From NCBI GenBank assembly GCA_016788945.1, contig JAEUSA010000192.1:1-15491 (forward strand): a stretch of DNA of 15,491 nt. Reading direction: 5' to 3'. The translations under genes and the position numbers were made by a program. Below the pieces are notes generated by a model that saw nothing but the letters and a program-made list of their open reading frames with translations, did not search any database and was not told where the DNA came from. Positions 8,302 through 14,927 of the stretch are shown here, piece by piece (the first letter of the stretch is position 1; the number at the start of each line of letters is the position of its first letter). This DNA comes from Leptospiraceae bacterium (GTDB lineage: Bacteria; Spirochaetota; Leptospiria; Turneriellales; Turneriellaceae).

Positions 8302-10230
8302 TTACTTGCGTTTTGGCCGCGAGGCACGGCGAATGCGGTCGGCAAGCTTTGCCGGTGAAAGCCCGTATAAGTCTTCAATATCCGCAATGCTGCCATGCGG
8401 CACTACTTCTTCGGGGTAACCAATTGCCAGCTGGGGTATTTTGATTTTCTTATCACGAAGTGCAGCACTAACGAGGTCGGCCAGACCACCGGTTAAACCG
8501 TGATTTTCGAGAGTCACGAGGAGCTTTTTTCCCCGCAGGGCTCGGGTGATATCACCAAGCGGCAAAGGCCTGAGCGAACGCACATCCATGACCTCGGCGG
8601 AAATACCGTTGGCCATCAGCAGTTCACGCGCCTTGAGTGCATGCTGCGCAAACACTCCCTCGCTCAGAATCAGTATGTCGCGCCCTTTCGCAAGCAGTTG
8701 TGCGCTGAACGGGTTATATGCCTTGTCGCGGCCTGCTTTGAGCACCGGTTTCAGATCAAACGGAGCAAATTCTTTTTTCGGAAATCTCACCGCAATCGGG
8801 CCCGCATCATATTTCTGCATGAAACCCAACATGCGCACGAGCTCATCGGCGTCGCGCGCTGATAGAATTTTGATATGGGGTAATGCGGCCATGAAGGCAA
8901 TATCATAGAAACCTTGGTGTGTCTCGCCATCTTGACCGACACAGCCAGCCCGGTCGATCACGAGTCTTACCGGCAGATTCATCAGCGCGATATCTTGTAC
9001 CAGCTGATCATAACCGCGCTGTAGAAACGTTGAATAGATGCACAGAAACGGTTTGAGCCCAGCGCTGGCCAGCGCTCCGGCGAAGGTCGTCGCATGCTGC
9101 TCGGCAATACCGGCGTCGAAGAAGCGTTCGGGAAATGCATTGGCAAAGGGATTGAGACCCGAGCCTTCTTTCATCGCCGGCGTTATTACGACAACGCGTT
9201 GATCGTTGCGCCCGATCTCGGTCAATGTTTCGCCGACGAATTTGCTTAAGCCCCAGTTAGAGCTCCCCTTTTTCTCAATACCTTTGCTCGTGTCAAATAC
9301 ACCGACACCGTGGTAGCCGATCGGATCTTGTTCGGCAAGTTCATAACCGTAACCCTTACGAGTGACTATATGCAATAGAATCGGTTCTTCGACGGGTGGC
9401 AGCGTCTGCAGCACATTGACGATGCGAATCACATCATGGCCGTCAATCGGGCCAAGATAGCGAAACCCCAGTTCGCCAAAAAACTGGTGGTCGGTCGCCA
9501 GCGACTTCATCGACATACGAAAACGTTTCGCCAGACGGTTGATGACGCGCCCGATCAGAGGTATTTTGGCGACGAGGTTGACAAAACCACGTTTGCTGCG
9601 TTTGTAAAGCCGCGTGTTGATAAGCTGCGTCAGGTGATAGCTAATAGCTCCGACATTTTTCGAAATGCTCATCTCATTGTCGTTGAGAATCGCCAGCATC
9701 GGAGTGCGGGCATAACCCGCATGGTTCATCGCCTCAAAGGCCATGCCCGTCACAATCGAAGCATCGCCGATTACTGGAATCACCGTAGGTAAGGCTGCTC
9801 CCTGAGACGTGAGCCGCAGCGCGATGGCCTCACCCATCGCCTGAGAAATGGCGGTGCCTGCATGCCCTGTGTTATAGAGGTCGTGTTCTGATTCAGAACG
9901 TTTGGGGAAACCGGACAAACCGCCGGTCTTGCGTATAGTTTTGAGTTCGTGTTTTCTGCCGGTCAGAATTTTGTGCGCGTAGCACTGGTGGCCGACATCC
10001 CAAAGAATGCGGTCAAACGGCGAGCTGAACACGTAATGCAGCGCAACCGTGATCTCTACCGAACCGAGATTCGATGACAAATGCCCACCGCTGGCCGCGA
10101 CGGTTTCGAGAATAAACTGGCGCAGGTACGCGCAGTATGCCGGCAGTTCGCTGACCGGCAGTTGTTTGAGTTTCTCAGGCGAATGAATCGCCGCAAAATC
10201 GGGTACAGGATTATTTGAGTTCAACAGCAT
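8302..10230 (-). CDS. dxs: 1-deoxy-D-xylulose-5-phosphate synthase
   Basis: A 642-residue thiamine-diphosphate enzyme that condenses pyruvate and glyceraldehyde-3-phosphate, the first step of the MEP isoprenoid pathway. Visible are GGHLSSNLGSVEITVALHYVF near the N-terminus, WDVGHQCYAHKILTGR, the ThDP site GDASIVTGMAFEAMNHAG through ILNDNEMSIS (155-190), catalytic E377 in GIAEQHATTFAG, and DRAGCVGQDGETHQG. The first ThDP motif has GDA where GDG is usual; the rest is intact. ATG 10230 is chosen because it gives the family length and N-terminus. The reading frame stays open upstream to 10308, but that extra sequence overlaps the preceding gene and is not conserved. The start overlaps the last 20 bases of the UPF0434 gene, suggesting translational coupling. 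Confidence 0.95.
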   Translation of the reverse strand: MLLNSNNPVPDFAAIHSPEKLKQLPVSELPAYCAYLRQFILETVAASGGHLSSNLGSVEITVALHYVFSSPFDRILWDVGHQCYAHKILTGRKHELKTIRKTGGLSGFPKRSESEHDLYNTGHAGTAISQAMGEAIALRLTSQGAALPTVIPVIGDASIVTGMAFEAMNHAGYARTPMLAILNDNEMSISKNVGAISYHLTQLINTRLYKRSKRGFVNLVAKIPLIGRVINRLAKRFRMSMKSLATDHQFFGELGFRYLGPIDGHDVIRIVNVLQTLPPVEEPILLHIVTRKGYGYELAEQDPIGYHGVGVFDTSKGIEKKGSSNWGLSKFVGETLTEIGRNDQRVVVITPAMKEGSGLNPFANAFPERFFDAGIAEQHATTFAGALASAGLKPFLCIYSTFLQRGYDQLVQDIALMNLPVRLVIDRAGCVGQDGETHQGFYDIAFMAALPHIKILSARDADELVRMLGFMQKYDAGPIAVRFPKKEFAPFDLKPVLKAGRDKAYNPFSAQLLAKGRDILILSEGVFAQHALKARELLMANGISAEVMDVRSLRPLPLGDITRALRGKKLLVTLENHGLTGGLADLVSAALRDKKIKIPQLAIGYPEEVVPHGSIADIEDLYGLSPAKLADRIRRASRPKRK

Positions 10231-10456
10231 TGTCGTAGATGAGCACCGGTATGCCATCGCGCACCGGATAAAAGATACCCGTCTCGCGCTGCCATAACCC
10301 CTGAGCAAGGGGTTCGCTCACCGCCGTCCCTGAAATCTCACGGCACTTACCGGCGGCGATCAGCGCATTGACGCGGTCGAGAGTCGCCGTATCTGCCAGT
10401 ACGAGCTTCTTCTTCGACCGTGGACAGACAAGGATGTCGATGAGTTCAGGGCTCAT
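10211..10456 (-). CDS. UPF0434/Trm112-like small protein upstream of dxs
   Basis: An 81-residue protein resembling the UPF0434 (YcaR) / Trm112p-like family. It begins MSPELIDILVCPRSKKKL, matching the family LLEILACPxCxGxL start, and ends with GIFYPVRDGIPVLI, the most conserved part of the family. Only one cysteine (C11) of the usual CPxC pair remains, and the second zinc pair is missing, so it probably does not bind zinc in the Trm112 way. C38 is elsewhere. GGAGG lies just two bases before ATG 10456; a GTG at 10501 is a longer alternative. It overlaps dxs by 20 bases and is likely cotranscribed. Exact function is unknown for UPF0434. Confidence 0.8.
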   Translation of the reverse strand: MSPELIDILVCPRSKKKLVLADTATLDRVNALIAAGKCREISGTAVSEPLAQGLWQRETGIFYPVRDGIPVLIYDNAVELK

Positions 10457-10520
10457 TGCCTCCAAGACCGGCAGCCGAAACACTCCGTCAACCGAGGGCA
10501 CGATGCCCGAGGTTGCGCGC

Positions 10521-10534
10521 TGGCATGGATGCCA
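10521..10534. promoter_or_regulatory. Palindrome TGGCAT-GG-ATGCCA beside the inverted-repeat element
   Basis: A perfect inverted repeat with 6-base arms sits directly against the left end of the 170-bp element, between it and the UPF0434/dxs operon. It might be an operator for that operon or part of the sequence the element chose for insertion. Confidence 0.35.
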
Positions 10535-10537
10535 TCT

Positions 10538-10707
10538 GGGGCTGCGCGGCAGGTCGGAATAGCTGGTCGGAGTTTAGGCTCTCGGTCGAAAAAAGCACTT
10601 TGCGCGTGCAGAATGCAGGCTTCTTAGCCGTTTTGCGTACGATTTTCGGTAGAAAATCGTAGCGCATTTTGCTCGCGCGCGTTTTTCGCGACCTGCCGCG
10701 CAGCCCC
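10538..10707. mobile_element. 170-bp MITE-like element with 19-bp perfect terminal inverted repeats
   Basis: The ends (GGGGCTGCGCGGCAGGTCG at 10538-10556 and its exact reverse complement at 10689-10707) are perfect inverted repeats. ATCT occurs immediately outside both (10534-10537 and 10708-10711), as expected of a 4-bp target-site duplication. The interior has no gene that looks real but several hairpins: GGCT-TCTT-AGCC (10618-10629), and a 10-bp stem at 10638-10661 that extends by TGCG/CGCA with one bulge. GCGCGTGCAGAATGC and GCATTTTGCTCGCGC are also near-complementary (13 of 15), so much of the element can fold on itself. It fills most of the 321-base gap between divergent genes at 10456 and 10778. 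MITE is my reading; a structured RNA or transcription-linked repeat is possible. Only one copy is visible here. Confidence 0.6.
10638..10661. repeat. Internal perfect hairpin of the MITE-like element
   Basis: TACGATTTTC (10638-10647), a GGTA loop, then GAAAATCGTA (10652-10661). The stem continues with TGCG (10634-10637) against CGCA (10663-10666) past one unpaired G, giving about 14 pairs. No T-run follows on either strand, so it does not look like a standard terminator. Confidence 0.75.
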
Positions 10708-10777
10708 ATCTATGCGCGCCGACGCGATACGCTGTAATCGAGCGTGACGCTGTATTTCCGATTCGATTCATAGCTCA

Positions 10778-11476
10778 ATGCCCCTGAGACGTGGCCGTAC
10801 ATACCCTTGGCGCCTGCTGCGGGCAGCAGTGATGATGCTCGGCATCGCCGTGTCGGCTTCTGCTGTGCACGCAATCGGAGCATCGTTGGACTTGCCCGGC
10901 AAGACCGCCGAAGAAGGCACTGCTGTGGTCAAGCGGTCGCTCAAGCGGCTCAATACCGATTGTGTTGAGATGGATATCACGCTCGGTTCGAACTGGCGCT
11001 GTAAAACGCCTTTCTTCTCTCTGGTGAGCCTCGATATTTTCGTTTCCACCATACCCGAAAAAACGGTGATCCGCGCCGATTCGCGCAACCGCCAGAGTTA
11101 TGCTTTTATCGATCTTGTTTCCAATGAACTTGGCCAGCCCAAATATGACAAAACCTACGGCGAAAAATCGTTATTGCTCACTGCGGGCGCCACGCTCATT
11201 TCACCGGCATTGGGCTATTGGTATGTGAACTCCAACTCGATGATCAAGAACAAGTCGATCTTCTTGCCATTTCTTGGCTTTCTGGCGGGTGACCTCGCGC
11301 TATTCTGGGTGAGCTCCAAGATCTATTTCACTAATGGTTTTGACCCGTTTAATGTCGGTCTCACGTCGATGCTGATTTCGATGGGTACTTATCGCGCCGT
11401 AATGCTTGTGCCTTTTTCTATTCAGGTGATGGCGCATAACCGTTTCGTCGGCCTACAGATCACTTTTCGTTATTAG
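10778..11476 (+). CDS. Exported protein of unknown function, possibly outer-membrane
   Basis: A 232-residue protein I do not recognise. Residues 1-32 form a signal peptide: a basic start (PLRRGRTYPWRLLR), a hydrophobic core (AAVMMLGIAVSASA) and cleavage after VHA. The following 90 residues are polar, with two cysteines (C62, C75) that could form a disulphide. The second half has hydrophobic stretches at about 131-150, 161-178 and 193-217. The last ten residues (FVGLQITFRY) alternate hydrophobic residues and end in an aromatic, which is the pattern of an outer-membrane beta-barrel C-terminus; alternatively the hydrophobic stretches are inner-membrane helices. No ribosome site is evident at ATG 10778; ATG 10832 or 10835 would spoil the signal peptide. 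It lies 20 bases before the ArsR-methyltransferase gene and likely shares its transcript. Confidence 0.75.
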   Translation: MPLRRGRTYPWRLLRAAVMMLGIAVSASAVHAIGASLDLPGKTAEEGTAVVKRSLKRLNTDCVEMDITLGSNWRCKTPFFSLVSLDIFVSTIPEKTVIRADSRNRQSYAFIDLVSNELGQPKYDKTYGEKSLLLTAGATLISPALGYWYVNSNSMIKNKSIFLPFLGFLAGDLALFWVSSKIYFTNGFDPFNVGLTSMLISMGTYRAVMLVPFSIQVMAHNRFVGLQITFRY

Positions 11477-11496
11477 CACCGCCGAGGGCAGCAGTT

Positions 11497-12345
11497 ATGA
11501 GCGGAACGCTGAACCTGCTGAAAGCACTCGTCGAGCCGGTGCGCATACGCATCTACGTTCTGCTGAAAAAATCTTCCCTGACAGTTTCAGAACTATCAGA
11601 AATTCTCGGCATATCGCAATCTAACACCAGCCACCATATTAAGGCTCTGCGCGACCTCGACCTGCTCACTGCGGAGAAAACAGGCCAGCATACCTACTAT
11701 GCATTGAACCGCGAGCGCGCGGCCGAACGCCATGTCGCAGCGATATTGAGTAACCTCGAAACCATCGGCGGCGAATTACCCGAATTGGCGGGTGATACCG
11801 CGGCATTGCGCCGTATTCTTGCGGCGCGCAGCGCAGACACCTTCACGCGCTGGCGCATGGAGCAGCCTGACCTACCGTACTCCGATATTTTTGCGCATCT
11901 CGCGTGCGGTCGCCACGGCCGCGTGCTCGATGTCGGCTGTGGCGAAGGTGATTTTTTTTCTGCACTGCTGCTTTCGTTCGATGAGGTGGTGGCGATCGAC
12001 ATTGACCGCACAAATCTGGTGCGAGCGCACGAGCAATCGCGCGGATCGCAAAACCTACAGGTTATGGCAGCCGACGCCGAACAACTGCCGTTTGCCGACA
12101 AAACTTTTACCGCAATAGTATTGCGCATGGCACTTTCGCAGATACCCAATTTCGAAACCGCATTGTCAGAATGCGCACGGGTTGCCAGCCGCGGTGCTTT
12201 TATCAGTATCATCGATACCACCTCGGCGGCAGGGGGCAGCTTTCGCGAAACTCTGTTGCAGCAAATCGGTGCGCAACGGTCTCTGAAGATTGATTTTGAA
12301 CGGGCGCTACCGCGGTTATTTATGCTGCGGCTGCAGAAAGTTTGA
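11497..12345 (+). CDS. ArsR-type HTH fused to a SAM-dependent methyltransferase
   Basis: A 282-residue two-domain protein. Residues 1-75 are an ArsR-family winged helix: LVEPVRIRIYVLLKKSSLTV, then SELSEILGISQSNTSHHIKA (31-50) as recognition helix, and the wing EKTGQHTYYAL (60-70). The metal-binding cysteines of the ELCVCDL motif are absent, so it is not a classic metal sensor. Residues about 135-240 are a class I methyltransferase with motif I VLDVGCGEGDF (143-153), the acidic residue of motif II in AIDID (166-170) and ADAEQLPFADKTF (192-204) of the Methyltransf_11 type. Such fusions occur in regulators thought to sense SAM or S-adenosylhomocysteine, but no methionine-cycle gene is nearby. 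GAGGG 9 bases upstream supports the start. It follows the unknown exported protein by 20 bases. Confidence 0.88.
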   Translation: MSGTLNLLKALVEPVRIRIYVLLKKSSLTVSELSEILGISQSNTSHHIKALRDLDLLTAEKTGQHTYYALNRERAAERHVAAILSNLETIGGELPELAGDTAALRRILAARSADTFTRWRMEQPDLPYSDIFAHLACGRHGRVLDVGCGEGDFFSALLLSFDEVVAIDIDRTNLVRAHEQSRGSQNLQVMAADAEQLPFADKTFTAIVLRMALSQIPNFETALSECARVASRGAFISIIDTTSAAGGSFRETLLQQIGAQRSLKIDFERALPRLFMLRLQKV

Positions 12346-12348
12346 AAC

Positions 12349-12702
12349 CTATTTCGCCGTCATAACCAGACTGCGCAGATAGGCAATCAGATCATCACGA
12401 TCGCCGGCTGAAATCATTACAAACGTCTTGTGCCGTTCGTCGCTGCTGAGAAATTGCACCAAGTCGGCAGCATTTTTGCGCACGCGGATTAATCCCACTT
12501 CATTTTTTTCGCGCTTCTGTTTCAAGATGTGCGCAGCTAAATGGCAGTCAGTACAGTCATGCGATGCATACACTTCTTCGCCTCGCTGCACCCCTTCGCG
12601 CTGCGAAACCACCGAACGCCCCGACAGATAGAACCAGACCATCACCGCAAAGGCGAAGAGCAGTAAAACAGCGAGAACCTGTAACGCGCGGCGCAATTTC
12701 AT
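12349..12702 (-). CDS. Small membrane-anchored c-type cytochrome
   Basis: A 117-residue monohaem cytochrome c. Residues 5-27 are a hydrophobic anchor (ALQVLAVLLLFAFAVMVWFY) with basic residues before it, placing the rest in the periplasm. The haem site is C50-T-D-C53-H54, with M96 (FVMISAGDRDDLIAYLRSL) as the likely sixth ligand and a typical C-terminal helix. A GEEVYASHDCTDCH pattern is characteristic of soluble electron-transfer cytochrome c domains. It is the last gene of a compact minus-strand operon, 5 bases after the DUF2752 gene, and ends 3 bases from the convergent ArsR-methyltransferase gene. Redox partner unknown; no oxidase or reductase subunits are in the window. Confidence 0.88.
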   Translation of the reverse strand: MKLRRALQVLAVLLLFAFAVMVWFYLSGRSVVSQREGVQRGEEVYASHDCTDCHLAAHILKQKREKNEVGLIRVRKNAADLVQFLSSDERHKTFVMISAGDRDDLIAYLRSLVMTAK

Positions 12703-12707
12703 CTTTC

Positions 12708-13109
12708 TCAGTGCGGCGCCAGCAGTGTGAACGGATAGTGCGGAATATTACGCAGCAGCCAGAATGCTATAATGACGCTCAGCGCGCTAAGGTAGACTGC
12801 TTGCGGCAACGGACGACGCAGACCGCCGGTAAAAAGCAGATATCCGGTATAACCCGCCATGAGCGGCAGGCTCACAACCAGCAGTGGATTGAGGGCAAAA
12901 GCACGCAAAAAGTGCAGATGCAGCAGTTCATGCATAGCCCTGAGAGCGCCACAACCCGGGCAGTAGAAACCGGTGAGCCACAAAAAGGGGCAAGGTGGAA
13001 AGATTCTGTCTGTTGCCGGATTTTTCAGAAACAGCACGACAAGTAGCTGGGCGGCGGCAAGGCCCGCAGTGACGAGCGCAAGCCGCCGTAATCTGCCCGT
13101 TGCTGCCAC
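12708..13109 (-). CDS. DUF2752 membrane protein
   Basis: A 133-residue integral membrane protein of the DUF2752 (PF10825) family. The signature is clear: CPFLWLTGFYCPGCGALRAMHELLH (cysteines 40, 50 and 53), followed by the family's ALNPL (72-76). Three hydrophobic segments are visible at about 9-29, 75-95 and 104-122. The cysteine pair lies at a membrane edge and could bind a metal or form a disulphide; the family's function is unknown. The start codon is GTG, 6 bases after the dispanin stop, with no clear ribosome site, which suggests translational coupling. It sits between the CD225/dispanin gene and the cytochrome gene. Confidence 0.85.
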   Translation of the reverse strand: MAATGRLRRLALVTAGLAAAQLLVVLFLKNPATDRIFPPCPFLWLTGFYCPGCGALRAMHELLHLHFLRAFALNPLLVVSLPLMAGYTGYLLFTGGLRRPLPQAVYLSALSVIIAFWLLRNIPHYPFTLLAPH

Positions 13110-13115
13110 GAAAAA

Positions 13116-13436
13116 TCAGCGCTTGAGAATTTCTGACAGTATCGTGGTGCCCGCAGCGGCGAAAATGGCAAAGTAAATTAACAGAAAAGCAAACCCCGAT
13201 GCCGCACCGACAATGATCCAGATTTTCGCCATGCGCGCAGATTGTGTGGCGCCGGCAATATCACCGGAGCGTAATTTGCCGTCGATTTGCGCCGCGAACA
13301 CAATCGCAGGAATACCAAACGGCAGGCAGCAAAGCAGCGTGACTAAAATTGAAAGGGCGAGGTACACACCTCCGCTTTCAGGGGGTTTAGGGGCTGCTGG
13401 TTGGGGTTGTGACGGTGGTGGCGCGGTTTCGCTCAT
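13116..13436 (-). CDS. CD225/dispanin family membrane protein
   Basis: A 106-residue protein of the CD225/dispanin family (PF04505), the family that includes animal interferon-induced transmembrane proteins. A proline-rich N-terminus (residues 5-20) is followed by the first hydrophobic segment GGVYLALSILVTLLCCLPFG (22-41) with the family's CCLPFGI, then AAQIDGKLRSGDIAGATQSA (48-67), matching the conserved VxSKVDSKLAAGDYEGA loop, and a second membrane helix (about 71-95). ATG 13436 is chosen because GGGA precedes it and the family begins close to here; ATG 13445 is possible. Open frame extends to 13913 but that part is antisense to the amidase and not real. First gene of the operon with DUF2752 and cytochrome c. 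Bacterial members have no established role. Confidence 0.85.
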   Translation of the reverse strand: MSETAPPPSQPQPAAPKPPESGGVYLALSILVTLLCCLPFGIPAIVFAAQIDGKLRSGDIAGATQSARMAKIWIIVGAASGFAFLLIYFAIFAAAGTTILSEILKR

Positions 13437-13493
13437 GTTTCCCATGAACAGGTGCTGCGCTTCGTGTAAAGAGGAAATTACGTAAGCAAAACC

Positions 13494-13507
13494 GCAAACG
13501 TGTTTGC
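13494..13507. promoter_or_regulatory. Palindrome GCAAAC-GT-GTTTGC in the dispanin/amidase divergent region
   Basis: A perfect 6-base-arm inverted repeat lies in the 102-base region between the divergent dispanin operon (start 13436) and amidase gene (start 13539). It overlaps a possible GTG start at 13500. It may be an operator for either direction; no protein can be named. Confidence 0.3.
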
Positions 13508-13538
13508 CGCCGCGTCTTTCACACCGCATACGCCACGC

Positions 13539-14927
13539 ATGCTCCTCAGGCTTATTGCCTTCATCGTCATTGGTTTTTTCGTGCCTCTGTCTGCGTACCG
13601 CGTGGTGCTCGACCCCGGCCATGGCGGGCGCGATCTGATTCCGCACACGCTCTATGGCGATAAGTTCGACCGCCGCCTCGGCACATACCTCGACAAATTC
13701 CGTGAAGGTGCACGCCATAAAGGTGTGTGGGAGCTCGAAGTCATGCACGACATTGCCGCGAGGGCCAAGGCCATTCTCGACCTGACGCAGACTGCCGAAG
13801 GCAAAGAGAAGTTTCGCAAAATTTTGGCAAAATACGGTAAGCCCTTGGCGCAAGAAGGCGCAGGGGGCTGCGTGGCCAAAGACGGCCTCTGCGCGCAGTC
13901 GCCCGGCATTCAACCGATCGAAGCTTTCATTTCACGCCCCGCGGGTTATTACGAGAATTATTTCGAGAACCGCGACGATGTCAATGCGCCGTTCCGACTC
14001 TATGACTACCCCGACCAGAAAACCGGTGCGCTGAAGCCCGGTACCATCAGCCGCATCAACGCGCTCGAGCCCGAACTCGTCATCACGCTGCACCTCACAC
14101 ATACCGAAGCGCCCTCGGTCGGCGGCATGGCTACCGTGATCACTCCGGGTTATAAGACCTACGAACTCGCGCACCGTTATGTGAGGGGTGGCCTCGGCGA
14201 GCGCACCGCGATTCGCGGCAAACTCGCCGCTTCGGCATGGAATCGCTGGTTCATCTCGGACGACCGCTACAAGACGTTTTCGAGTTTTATGGCCGATGCA
14301 TTCATCTACTACATCGGATTTTGGTGTAAACCCGACGGTGTCTCCACCGATTTCCAGAAGTTTCGCGGCTACCGCCACAACCTCGTGCAGTGGGCTTACG
14401 CCGATTCAGACAGCATCGTCGAATCTCTTTATGGAAAAAAAGGCGAACGGTATGCCACCTCGCTCGCTGCGTTCGAACCCAAAGGCCCGTTCTGGGAAAG
14501 GGAGCAGGCCGAACCCGAATCATGGCGGCGCGAACGGGGCCCCGAGGGTTATGGCGGCGACAACCACTACGCGGGTATGGAGGTTCTGCGTTTCACGCGC
14601 AAGGCATTCGTCGCGAATGGCTTTGATTCACCTGCGACGGCGCCCAAAATTCTCAAACCCTATATCTCGACTTGGGCTGTGCCGACCTACGTCAATGCCG
14701 TGGCCGCGTTTGTCGAGCTCGCGCACACAACCTCGAAGCGCGATCATTTGCGCATGGCGAAATACCGGCATATTTACGCTGAGGGTGTCGCGGTGGCTGC
14801 CTACTCTCTGCTCTATGGCCTTGATGTAAGGGAAGCCAACGGCTTTCCCAAAGGAGACGCAATCGACCTCGCGCGTTACCAGAATCTGGCGGGTGGCAAC
14901 TATTTCAAGAGGGTGAAAAAATCCTGA
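13539..14927 (+). CDS. Exported N-acetylmuramoyl-L-alanine amidase (amidase_3) with long insertions
   Basis: A 462-residue protein related to zinc amidases that cut the bond between MurNAc and the stem peptide. Residues 1-19 form a signal peptide (MLLRLIAFIVIGFFVPLSA) leading directly into YRVVLDPGHGG, with zinc ligand H28. The second ligand is E65 in WELEVMHDIA and the third H185 in LVITLHLTH. The catalytic Glu appears to be E393 in AAFVELAH, followed by a helix that matches the end of the amidase fold. All four key residues can therefore be placed, but insertions of roughly 95 residues before motif 3 and 180 before the last motif make it about twice the size of a usual domain. A GTG at 13500 is an alternative start; neither has a ribosome site. 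The next gene overlaps its stop. Confidence 0.85.
   Translation: MLLRLIAFIVIGFFVPLSAYRVVLDPGHGGRDLIPHTLYGDKFDRRLGTYLDKFREGARHKGVWELEVMHDIAARAKAILDLTQTAEGKEKFRKILAKYGKPLAQEGAGGCVAKDGLCAQSPGIQPIEAFISRPAGYYENYFENRDDVNAPFRLYDYPDQKTGALKPGTISRINALEPELVITLHLTHTEAPSVGGMATVITPGYKTYELAHRYVRGGLGERTAIRGKLAASAWNRWFISDDRYKTFSSFMADAFIYYIGFWCKPDGVSTDFQKFRGYRHNLVQWAYADSDSIVESLYGKKGERYATSLAAFEPKGPFWEREQAEPESWRRERGPEGYGGDNHYAGMEVLRFTRKAFVANGFDSPATAPKILKPYISTWAVPTYVNAVAAFVELAHTTSKRDHLRMAKYRHIYAEGVAVAAYSLLYGLDVREANGFPKGDAIDLARYQNLAGGNYFKRVKKS

Noticed and set aside
10231..10308. Longer start for dxs
   Set aside because: It would overlap the UPF0434 gene by nearly 100 bases and adds residues not found in DXS enzymes; the 642-residue form matches the family.
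10488..10709. 73-codon minus-strand open frame across the MITE-like element
   Set aside because: It starts within the terminal repeat, consists largely of hairpin sequence with basic residues, and has no ribosome site; it looks like a by-product of the repeat.
13437..13913. N-terminal extension of the dispanin reading frame to 265 residues
   Set aside because: The extra part is antisense to the amidase gene, has no family similarity, and would bury the dispanin domain at the C-terminus.
13932..14378. 148-codon minus-strand open frame opposite the amidase
   Set aside because: Antisense to a gene whose catalytic motifs are intact; composition is that of a mirrored frame.
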